From Castor canadensis (Eukaryota; Chordata; Mammalia; Rodentia; Castoridae), in assembly GCF_047511655.1 (NCBI RefSeq), contig NC_133397.1, positions 129,106,308 through 129,170,307 of the forward strand: a DNA stretch of 64,000 bases. The letters run 5' to 3'. The position numbers were made by a program, and so were the translations under genes. The stretch's first letter is position 1; the number at the start of each line of letters is the position of its first letter. Below the pieces are notes generated by a model that was not told the origin of the DNA, ran no database searches, and saw only the letters and a program-made list of their open reading frames with translations. This document shows positions 19,201 to 31,200 of the stretch, in pieces.

Positions 19201-22200
19201 TAGTAGATTTCAGGAGACTTTTTTTTTTTTTTTTGTAATTTGACAAAATCACATTGTGTTATTGTAAGTAATTGAAATGTCTTAATAATACATGTATCTT
19301 ATGAATAAAAGAGATCATTTAAAAATTTAAGCCACGGGCTGGCAGAGTGGTTCAAGCAGTAAGAGCACCTGCCTAGCAAGTGTGAGGCCCTGAGTTCAAA
19401 TCCCAGTACCACCAAAAAAAAAAAAAAAAGATTAAGCACTAAAATGTGTCAGCACTAGCCCAGGTGCTAGGGATGCAATGTTGAGAAAAAATATGGTCCA
19501 TACCCTAAAATAGTCAAGTACGGAGAAAAACAATTGATTTAGCTGTAAAAGTATAATTCCAATTTCCAATTAAGGTCTTATGAAGCAAGTGAATATAATG
19601 CTGTAAGTGTGTTCAGTAGGAGGATTTGACTTCATCTAGAAATTGAGGGAGGTTATCCCAAAAGTGGAGTTAAGGACTGAGAATAATCAGGTTTTTGCTA
19701 GTCAGAAGGGGGTGAGTGGAAAAAGACAGTAGGTAAAAAGAACAGTATATGTGGAAGAGCCTAGGAAGAAAACAGGATGACTTTGAAACACTGACCCACT
19801 GGAGTAGAAAAAGTTCTATAGGACTATTCTAGAGAAGGTTGTATGACCAGACCGCGTGTGACCTTTCAAGGATATCAGTTCAAGGTATCCTTATGAAGGA
19901 TATGGGTCTTTTACAGAGAGTGTTAGCAGCTGTTGAAAAATTGAAGAAGGTCAATTTGATTAAATTTGTGTCTTGAAACAGATCATTTTGACCACAAGGT
20001 ATTGTGGTCATGGTATTTCTGTGCCATGATTGCCATAAATAATATAAAATGATGACAATAACCACCTGCTTCCTACTGTTTCTGTGAAGAGTAAATATGT
20101 TAATACATGTAAAAGGCATTCTGTGTGATACCTGATAAACATTCAGAAATGTTGACTAGAAAATACTCCCCGAACCTAGAACAATACCTGGTGCATTACA
20201 CAAATTAAGGGTATTTACTGAATGCATGGATGAGTCAAACATGAGCCTTTTCAGTTTTTGTATTGAGTCCTATTTCAGTGTTATTCTAATAAGTTGTCCA
20301 TTACATCTAATTTTTAAATTTTACTTATGTAATACCTAATGCCATTTAGAATATCTTCTGTCTTTTTTTGGTGGTACTGGGGTTTGAACTCAGGCACTCT
20401 ACCACTTGAGTCACACCTTCAGCCTCCTTCGCTACACTTTATCTGCAGGTATGTATGGTATGCCTATAGATGGATAGATAGATAAATATGCCATACAGGT
20501 ATATGTGTTTTACATATATATATGAAGTAGATAGTACTGCTTTATTGGGCTTTGAAAAACTTGGCTTTTGAATATTTTGGTTTTTTTCTGGTTCATTGAC
20601 TTTTATTAATTTTTTTACTTCTACATAAAAGTTAATATATGACCTTCTTCGAGCAAGTTAATCACTAACGAATTCTTGTCATCCTCTTAAATGTGAATTC
20701 TTTCATGCCTTTTTCTCATACTCATACAAACATTTAAGGTAGAGGATTTTGATTATCTTTAATTAAAATAATTTGTATGGCCATGATCTTTATAATCTTT
20801 ATAGAGTTCCCAATTATGAAAAAAATTAAACAACCCAAGTCAGGAGATTCGTTTGCTCATATACCTGGAAGTCCAAATAGGATGGATTTCATGTTGAAGT
20901 TTTCTGTTACTGATTTCTGAGTTAATTCCTTTACTGTCTGACAGTACAAGTTAAAATGTGTTTATGGTCTAGAATGTGAACCGTATTTAATGTGAGAGTT
21001 CCATTGAGTTTGAAAAGACTGCTGTTAGCGCAGATGTTCCTCCAAAGTAGATAAAGTTGATTGATGATGGTTTTCTGCCCACCTCTATCCCTTCTGAGTT
21101 GTGCCTGCTTGATCTGCCAGTTGCTAATAGAGGGAAAAAAGTCTCCATCTAGAATGGGTTTGTCTGTTTCTTCTTAGTTCTATCAATTTTTGCCTAACAT
21201 TTGGTGCATGTTGCTAAATGCATATGTGTTAAGGACCGTTTGCTTTCTTGGAAACGTGACCCATTTATTATGATTTTTGTTTTTAGAGATAGGGCCTCCC
21301 TAGTGCTGGGATTACGGGTGTGTGCTACCATGTCGGGCTCCCATTTTTCATATGTAGCACCCTACCTTACGTTATCATTTTCTTGTTCTGAAGTCTCTAG
21401 CCCGTGTCATTATATTTAAAGTGGGTTTCAGATAGTCCGCACGTTGTTATTCATCTGGCAGCTCTCTTCATAGGTATGCTTCCACCACTCAAATGTAATG
21501 ATCTCATGGGATTATTAACAGAATATTTCCAGTTCCTCCCTGCTGCCTCGATGGGTTATTATTCATGTCACTTGTCCATACGCTGCAGTCCCAGTACACT
21601 GTTGCTATCATGACTTTGAATAATTTATTCGATAACTAACAAAAGTAAAAGGATTTATTTTACCTTCCTTTATTCCTTCCCTGATGCTCTCCTTTCTTTA
21701 TGTACATCCATGAGTTATCTATTGATGTAAACCTAACTCCAAAGTTTAGTGGCTTACAAGAACATTTACTAGCTCACAGTTTGTATAGGCCAGCAATCAC
21801 TCACTTCTTAACCAGGTCTTCTACTCTGATCTCAACAAGTCTGCAGTCCTCTCAGGCTCAGCAGGGAAGGACCTTTCCCAGCTCACTAATGGTTGTTGAT
21901 AGAACAAGTTGTTGGAGTGAGGCTTCTTTACCTTATAAGCTGTTAGCCAGAGGCCATCCTTAGTTTCTTGTCATGTGAACTTCTTCATTAAACATCTTGC
22001 AATGTGGCATTTGGCTTCATCAGACTGAGAAGTTAAGAGGAAGAGCGAGCAAGAGAAAGCAAGCTAGGAGTATGAAAGTTACAATCTTTTGTAAGCTAAT
22101 TATGAAGTAGGGTATCTCATCCCTTTGCCATATTATATTTATTACACAGAGTATGCACATCAGAAAGCCAGGGACCATGGGGAGCCATGTCAGAAGCTAC

Positions 22201-25200
22201 CCACCCATACCCATGCTTATCAGGATATGTCTTGTGTAAATTCTGCATGGCCTTGGTTGAGGGTAGAACCCTCCAGAAATATCTGGAGGCCAATTTTTTT
22301 GTTTGTTTTTGGTGGTATTGGGGGTTGAACTCAGGGTCTTACACTTGGTAGGCAGCCACTGTACCACTCTAACTGCTAGCCCCTTTGGGGTTTTTGAGTT
22401 AGGGTCTTGCTTCATGCCCAGGTCAGCCTCACCTTGATCCTCCTTTCTGTGCTTCATAGCTAAGATAGACAAGTGTGTACCACAACATGCCCAACTTTTA
22501 TTGGTTGAGGTGGGGTTTTGCAAACTTTTTCCCCAGGCTGGCCATGAACCACGATCCTGCCAATCTCTGTTTTACAAGTAGCTGGGATTATAGGGTTGGA
22601 CCACAATGTCTAGCAGTGGCCAACTTTTTATACTCATTTCTCTGCTTGGGTTTCTAAACATGTGGATGGTAAAAATTTGAACTACAAAATTGCTTGATAT
22701 GTAAGTTTGTAGATGAACTATCTGGTGAGTGTGTGTTGCTGTCTCCCATATGATTTGAGCCCAAGATGGATAAGCTTTCTTGTGGTCTTCAGGTTCTGGT
22801 GGACTTTCTTGTTTTAATTTCCCCTTTTACTAAAGATATATTAGCATAATTCTCCATAACTGCTTCCTGCATAATTCATTTTCAGTCTTATTCCCTGTCA
22901 TCATGGGAGTACTAAACCAAGATAACTATGATGAGTAAACTAACCCTTTCCACAAATTCTATTTACCACTCTGGTATTGGTGTCTTTTTTTCCTCCCTTC
23001 CACCCTACCCCTGTGCCTGGTTATGCAGTTGAAAGGATTAGTTTTGGAAGATAATCCAGCATTTCCAGGAGTTTTTGTTTTGTATTTTGGTCCTGGGGAT
23101 AGAAACCAAGGGTTTTATAGTGAGAGGATTTTTAGGTTATCTATGATGTTTTATATTGCCAAATTGAATGTTCCTAAATTTTAATGTTTAAATGTGCTTA
23201 ACTCTGGTCAAAATCAGTCTGTTTCTCTTTACCAAACCAACTTTGTTTACTACTGTCCTCCTCATATTCCACTGAAATAATCTGAAAGCTTAGTTTTACA
23301 TTATGTATTATTTAAGCATGTTTATTTTTAGATGTATTTTGTGTGTTTTTAAACTAAGTTTTTCTGGCCAGGTGCCTATAATCCCATCTACTAGGAGGCA
23401 CATATCAGGAGGATCAAGGTTAAAAGCCAGCCCAGTCTAAAAGGTAGCAAGACCCATCTCAACAAATAAGCCAGGCGTGGTAGTAGCACATGCCTGTCAT
23501 CCCAGCTATGTAGAGGGGTAAATAGCAGGATCCCAGTCCAGGCTATGTGGGCAAAAATTCGAGACTGTATCCCTAACCAAAAAAACAAGAGCAAAAAGGG
23601 TTGGGTCATGGCCTGCTTAGCAAGTACAGACCCTGAGTTTTAGAGTGTCTTGTGTTTCTGTGCAAACTGTGGGCTTCTCAGTGAGAGCATCTCAGTGATG
23701 TCCAAAAGGCCTTCATTTAGGTGATGGTGACAGGAATGGCACAGAAAGGCCAGGTTTCAAGGTGAATGACAATGAAGTCCACAGGCTTCTAGTTCCTTTC
23801 TAGATCTGCTGTGACTTTGGTGGCTTTCCAGGTTTAGAGGGAAAATCTTCATCAAACGATCTACTTTATATACTTTTATCTTCAGAGTTTGTAATTTACA
23901 TTTTCTCTTGTGTGCCCTTATATAGGTTTTAGACGGAGCAGGATTAGATATTGATTTCCATCTTGCCTCTCCAGAAGGAAAAACCTTAGTTTTTGAACAA
24001 AGAAAATCAGATGGCGTTCACACGTAAGTAATCTCTTTAGATTAAAGTCTTTTAGGTGAGTAATACCAGTGAGGTGTCTGCAAGGCACTTATTACTAAAT
24101 ATTAGTATTAGAAATTCCAAATGACTCTAAGTCTTTGATAGTGAGCCACCTTCTAAGCCAAAACATCTTCTATGTCATTATTCCTCTCTCCTTTTTTTTT
24201 TTTTTGAAGTTGGGGTCTTACTGTGTTGTCCAGGCTGGCCTCAATCAATTCCATGGGCTCAAGGGATTCTCCTGCCTTAGCCTCTGCAGTAGCTATGATA
24301 CAGGCACATGCCACTACAGGCACTGTGCCTAGCTGGCGTTTATCTTGGTTAAGCAAATTGGTTTCCCTGGGTTTTATATCCACTCTATTGTGGCATTACA
24401 CACGCCTCTGGCTGGCACAGGTTTTCTACTTTAACTGAAAAGTGATTGGCCCAGCTTGTACCTCAAGTTTTTGCCAGCCTTGGGTTATATCATCTTTGTC
24501 CATAGTTTTCTTTCTTAAAAGACAATACACCTTTGTGTGTGTCTATAAATTGTTTTACTCACATCTCACCTCACTCTTTATTTTTACTTTTTTATTATAA
24601 CTTATTCTAAAGTGTGAGGTAATTACATGAAGTCTTCAGTATTGTAATCACTCTTTTTAGAGCAGTAGAAAACCAGAAAGTCAGTAGCTGGTTGTAGGAA
24701 GCAATATAGAAAGAAAATACTTGTTGCCACTCTTGAGTTTGGCAAAAGGCCATATTTTCTTATAGCTCACGTGTCTATTCGTATCTCACTGGTATGCTTT
24801 ACTACAGCACTTTCTTTAGTCAGTATCGTTACATGTTAAAGCTATGAGCTTATAGAAAGAGAAAGGGCAAATACCAAGTGTCTAATGTTTGCTGTATGCT
24901 AAGGTTGGCATGTTCCAGCTCATGATGAGATAGACTCTTTGATTCCCAATTCCCATTTTACAGATAAGGATGCCCAGAGAAGTTAAATAAGTCAGCAGGG
25001 ATACACATACAGGGTGGAGACAGGATGAACCAAAACTCTTGCTTTGTACCATATGATGCTTAGCACATCCCTGGCACATAGCACTGTTGTGAGTACGAGC
25101 TATTTCTGTAATTACTGGTCTTTGTTAACTGAAGTGCCTGGCATGTAAGCAATACTCAGCAAATACTAAGTACATGTATGAATGAGTGAGAAATAGAAAT

Positions 25201-28200
25201 GCCTCAACCATAATTTTTTAGGATACTAATTTAAAATAACTTTTCATAAAATGGCATTTTTTTCCTACATAGGACACAGAAAAATAGTAGTGTAAGCCAT
25301 TAATAAATAAAATAGAGAAGTAGAATTTAATTTTAGTCTTTTTTTTTCCTTCAGTGCTGGGGTGTCATAACCAGGGCTTTGCACGTGCTTGGCAAGTGTT
25401 CTACCACTGAGCTATATCACCAATTCTTGTATGTTTTCTCTTTGATGGGTGTATGAACAAAAAGTAAAGATTCAGTTCATCTTTAAATTTCAGACTGAAA
25501 GCTTTTCTGTTACTTTTATTTTGTCCCATTATCTGGTCTCCTTTAGAGATAAATCAGATCTGACTGTAGGAGGAAAGGGGTTATTGCTTTATCTCAGAGT
25601 AACCTCTAATTAAGCCATTGCATTTAGGAGCTCTTCCCATGTGCTCTGCTCTGTACCACAGCCCTTGGGGTGCCCAGCACTGCCCTCATTGTCCTAGTGA
25701 GCACAGCTGAGGCGTGCAGTAGCTAAGGGACTGGTGGAGGGTGAAGAGCAGAGCCAGCATCTAAGACCCCATGCAGTTTGTGGATTGAATCCAGAGCCTC
25801 ACACATATCAGGCAAGCACTTTGCCAAGTGAGACCCCATCCCTTTTGTTTTTGAAACACTGCTGCCTTTGCCCAGGCTGGCCTCAAACTCTTATCCTCCT
25901 GCCTCTGCCTTGAAGTAGCTGGGATTATAGGCAAGTACTACTATACCCAGCTTCTAATTCACTTGTAATCAGTACAACAAATTTTAAAATCTACTTCATA
26001 AAATTAGATTTAAACAAGACTATTATCTTTAGCCATATAAATTTTGTAAAGGCAACTAAAGTCTCAGTTTTAACACTGAAGTAGGTTTTTCTTTTAAAAA
26101 ATCTTGGAAACAAACATTATTGGTGGCAGACACCTATAATCCTAGCACTTGGAAGGTTGAGGCAGGAGGATGGATGGTGAGTTTGAGGCCAGCCTGGAAT
26201 ATATAGTGAGACCCTGTCTCAAAACAATAATAATAACAAGTCTTGGAAATGAATGTTGTCATCTAATGAGCTTGGTAAAAAGTCTCCAAATAGCACTAAA
26301 AAGCTGAAGCAGTATTCATTTGTCTGGTAGTTCCTGGAATGGGTTACACGAGTGTATTTTTTTCTAGACAGCTGAATTAATATTATCCTCACTCATACTA
26401 GAACTTACACATTTTGGACTATTCTTTATTCTTGAAGATGTATGCATTGTTAGTTGGATGATACTGTATAATTTTTATTATAAAATGCCTTTCTGCTAAA
26501 AGCTGTGACCAGCAACATTAGAAAGAGATTAAATGGAGTGTCTGTAAAGTGTTAGCCATCATCTGTGTCATGATTCTCCATCCTCTTCCCATCTGTACCT
26601 CCTCCCCAACATGGAGCCTTTTCAGGTAATTTTTCCCAAGTTAACGTCCCTTGAAATTGTAATAGCATAGATACACCATATGTCTGTTTATGTGCCAAGC
26701 CAAAGGTGAAATACATAACTTATGTGTATCTGGCTTTACATATAAAGCACTGGGTATAGAGCTTATTGTTTTTCCTTTTGGCAGGACTGGGATTTAAACT
26801 CAGGGCCTTGTGCTTGCTGGGCTGGTGCTCTCCCACTTGAGCCACGCCTCCAACCAAACCTTACTCTGTTTATTCAATGCACAGTTAAGAATGGCTTAAG
26901 TAAAGTTGAACTAAATATAAGACTAAAGTTAAAATCTAAGCTGATAACATTAAACGTTAATAAATTTTTTATGAGAAACTTATAATGATTTATCTGCTTA
27001 TATGGTAATGTATCAATTATACATGTAAAGTAGAAGCTTATATAAATATGTAATAGCAATGTAATTAAATTTTAAAATCAAAATAATTTTTCAACAAAAG
27101 TAAAATGGAAAATTACATTTTTGAAAATTATTATAGTGAAATTAATTTTTAATTTTTGCTTGATGTGGGAAACTAATTTTAACTAGCTTACTATAATCAT
27201 TCAGGTATTACTGAAAATTTTTGTGCCCTTGGCATAATTAATGATGGGCTGACTAGCCTCTGTAAATTTAACATAAAGCACTGAGGATTGAAAGTAAACT
27301 TGAACGAAGGAGCCAGTTACAGGCAAGAGGCTTGTGTACCACCTGAGTATGACTTCAAGATCAATCAGTCAGCCAGCCAACAGTCTTCCAGTATCAGCTG
27401 ATCTGTTCAGAACACATCATTGTATAGCATTGTTCTTGCATCCATCTCTTACATTTTCTGTGAAGTTATGCTGTTACTGAGATAACCTAATGAGAGAAAT
27501 TCAATAATCTCTTGTTGGGGGTTTGAATTCAGGGCCTTGCAGGTACTCTATCACTTGAGTCATGTCACCAGCCAAGAAATTGAATTTTAAGGTAGGCTTC
27601 AGCTTTGCAGGTGCACAACCATTATCATAGGTAAACTTTTTTTTCCCTTTCTGAGCCGTATCGCACTCATTGAGAAGGGACGGTCTGACAGATGCTGTCC
27701 TTTAAGAGACACGTTTACTGGTTATGCAGTTACTGTCACAGTGAATACATTTTCCTCAGGAAGTAGCCCACATCTGTGTTCGAGCACTTAGTATTTGTGT
27801 CATAAAATTGCTCCCCACTGCATTTACCAATATTTGATCAGGTTCCTTCCAGAGATTAAAGTGTGTCCCAAGTGAGGAGTGTGTTGGCTTTTTTTATGCC
27901 GTGACACAATACCTGAGAAAGTTAGCTTAAAGGGAGAAAGCTTTCAGTCCATGGTCACTTGGTTCCATCCCTTCTAAGACTGTGCATGGCCAGGCAGAAT
28001 CATGGTGAACAGGAGGCAGAGAGAGAGACAGCGAGGTAGTGACGGGGCTGAGAACAAGGTCGACTCTTGAATGACACTCATCCCACCATCCTGCAGTTTG
28101 TGAATTCTGGGTTAGCCCATTGATGAAGTTAGAGCCCTCCTGATCCAGTGACCTCTGAATACTTGTGGGCCAGGCCTTCAACACATAAGCCTCTGGGACA

Positions 28201-31200
28201 TTTCCTATCCAAACCATAATAAGAGATTGCAGAGAATGCTGGCAGCATTCTTCTAGAATGTTCTGAGCAGCATTCTAGGAAAGTCAGCTTGAAAGTCAGA
28301 AAACCAAGCTTCATCTGTGGCCATGGCAGGCAGCGTGACCAGAGCAGGCACCTGGCCAGCTTGCACTGCATTTCACCAGAAGACCAGTCATGCCCAGTTC
28401 TAGTTCCAGTTCCAGTGTAGTGAAAGGGCTGCAGCATGGGAGCACTGAAATACAAAGAGTGTGCAAGTGCTGGCTACTGCCACTTGTGGTGTGCATGTTG
28501 AAATCCATTCACTTAACTTGTGCTTAAACAAAAAGCACTAAATCAGAAGAGGAGAAAATAGAGCTGGAAATAAAAAAGTGAGAACTGTGTGTTGTGTGCA
28601 GAAGGCTATAGAAAATAACACAGGCCTGCCAGTGTCCTGAAAATGGGAAGGTTTCAAACATCACTTACAAACCTCCCATGAGAGGTCATAAAAATTTTAA
28701 ATGCACTTCTGTGCTTTTTTCTAGTGTAAACTAAAAAAAAGTGTGAAAGGTCAGGTCAGTAGTCCTTACATGGCTTTACATCCTAAAAAGGGAATTGGTG
28801 GGAAATACATATACAAGTCATTAGAGGCAAAACTGCTGTGGTGACCAAAAAGAAAATGGTCTTAAGAGCAGCACACTCCAGAAAAGCACATGCTTAGGGA
28901 AGACTTTTTGCAGTATCAGGTCTACTATCCTGTCACATCACTGTCTGTTTCCTCAGGTCACGTAGGGAAGATAGAAGTCTACCTGGCACACACACACTCA
29001 CAGGCGTGTGTGCCTTTCTTTAGTATTTTGGAACTCCTTTTGATTTCTTTTCTTTGGTTTGTTGATGAGACATGGTCTCACTATGTAGCCAGGGCTCCCC
29101 TAGAACTTGCTTATGTAGCCCGGGCTCTTGCCTCAGCCTCCCCAGTCCTGGTGTGGCAACCTTTTGGTTTCATGAACCTGCAGGCCCTAGCACATAGTCA
29201 CTAAAAGGTAGCACTGAGGACATAATCTAGAAAGTTAGAAGGAAATTTGCCCATTTTAGACCTTTGTTAAGTTGCAGCAAATGTTAAGCATTCTTTGGAA
29301 TGTGACACTTGCACCAAAATTGACAGGTTTCCAAATGGATCCAGATTTCACAAGATTTTCATTCACATGACAAGTATAGTTTGGATCCCCCTCTGCCCAG
29401 CTGCATGTTGACAAAGAGACTAGACAAGATGTTCTCAGATAAAGTGCCCATTCAGCAACAATGACAGTCAGGACATCAGAGCCTAATGCTGGACAGGAAA
29501 GAACATTAGCTCCCAGCAACTCTGAGCAGTTCACATACATCTCAGTAAACAGGAAACTTGCTAGGCATAGCATTAGAATTAAATTTCCTTTTTTGTCAAG
29601 ATTCATTTATTTAATGTACACATTAGGCATACTGAATGCTGTAAAAGGGTCTTGGTAGTTTATAGTTGCTATCTGGCTGAATAAAAAAGACCATATGTGT
29701 ATATATCACTTCAATCAGTAGTTCTCACAGGTTGGTTCTTAGGAACTCAGTAGCGTACCAGAGTTGGTTTGGAGACACTCTCTTCAGCAGTTATCAGCAA
29801 TCTCTTGTGAAATAAACTGAATAAGTAACAGGCACTTCATTGATGCTTTATGAAACGTAGTGACTGGTTTTGCCATTTCTTGAAGGAAGCAGTGTTTTGT
29901 TTTCTTGTGTTTGGGGCCAACAGTAGTACATGTCACTACCATGTCGAATATTTGCTTTCGCTCCACCAAAGAAAAGAAAAATTTAGAAAACCCTTGTACT
30001 AAGTTCTCTGGCCAGGCCAATTACTTTTGAATATGAAAGTGCCAAGACCAATATCTTAAGCTCATTTGATCAGTCAGGTGATGGCACTGGGGGAAAGTTG
30101 TGTGGGCTACAGGCCTCACTGTAACCTTTGTGAACTGCGGGACAAGATGTGTGTAATTAGGGAAAAGCAGCCAGGTGCTACTAAAACGTACAGTGACCTC
30201 AGCTTATGAACTGAACTCAGCAATGCATAGATATTACTGCTTCTTATGAATTGTATATTTAGGCTTTTAATTGTACTTTTCCAAAAATTAGATCAAGATC
30301 ATTTAACGTGGACTGGAGATGTAGCTCAGTGGATGAGGCCCTGTACCATACCAAAAAAAAAAAAATCATTTAACATAGTTTATTAAATAAATGCCAAACA
30401 TGTTGCCAGGTACTTGGATGTGTTTCCAGGTTGCTTCTGTCTCAAGAAACCATAACCTATTTGTCAATACTAAGAAAATCTACCAGTAAGCTTTAGTTGT
30501 TTTTCCTTTGTTCTCAAATAGAGATAACTGAAGGTGCCATTTTTCACAGTGTAGAGACTGAGGTCGGTGACTACATGTTCTGCTTTGACAATACATTCAG
30601 CACCATTTCTGAGAAAGTGATTTTCTTTGAGTTAATCCTGGATAATATGGGAGAGCAGGCACAGGAGCAAGAAGACTGGAAGAAGTATGTCACCGGGACA
30701 GATTTGCTGGAGATGAAACTGGAAGACATCCTGGTTAGTACTGCCATCTTTTTTTTTTTTTTTTCCAGTACTGGTGTTTGAACTCAGAGCCTTCACCTTG
30801 AGTCACTCCACCAGCTGTTTTTTGTGAAGGGTTTTTTCAAGACAGGGTCTCACAAACTATTTCTCCACGCTGGCTTTGAACTGCGATTCTCTCTGCCTCC
30901 TGAGTAGCTGGGATTACAGGCGGAGCCTGGGCACCAGGTAGTACCATCTTTTCACAGCAGTGATTGACATCCAGCTCTTCCTGTGTGACACAGGCAGTGA
31001 CATCGCATTACCAGGAAAGTCTTTCTAGTGTGTTTTTTTTTTTCACATGTGCCATAAATATTTTGACATATTTCAAATCTTGATTTTTACTTTCTTATGG
31101 TTTTCACATCACTTATTTCAACAGGACCCTATTACAGGTTTGTTTTGTTTTTTTTAGAAGATGTGTAACTTAAAGAGTGCATCTTAGATTGTTTTATAGA

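Larger units (their letters stand above)
16202..23925 (+). other. TMED5: TMED5 intron 1
   Basis: Starts in CpG-island sequence with a G-rich degenerate minisatellite (16204-16370), then AT-rich DNA with SINEs (17874-17944, 18098-18288, 19336-19430, 20363-20428, 21281-21345, 22298-22618, 23365-23640), a MIR (17762-18045), a poly-T run (18765-18786), a GATA-type run near 20470-20490 and an old element (about 21712-22170). No exon was seen. Confidence 0.85.
24024..30549 (+). other. TMED5: TMED5 intron 2
   Basis: 6.5 kb with SINEs at 24192-24335, 25338-25426, 25785-25952, 26111-26240, 26771-26857, 27511-27575, 29055-29155 and 30308-30364. It also has MIR-like DNA (about 24900-25080 and 25640-25780), an old hAT-like element (27870-28222) and a heat-shock-element-like palindrome (28251-28263). 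No exon was seen. Confidence 0.85.

Noticed and set aside
22197-22523. 108-codon minus-strand ORF
   Set aside because: Falls almost entirely in an antisense composite SINE.
28129-28455. 108-codon minus-strand ORF in TMED5 intron 2
   Set aside because: Starts in an old transposon remnant and has no homology recognisable by eye.
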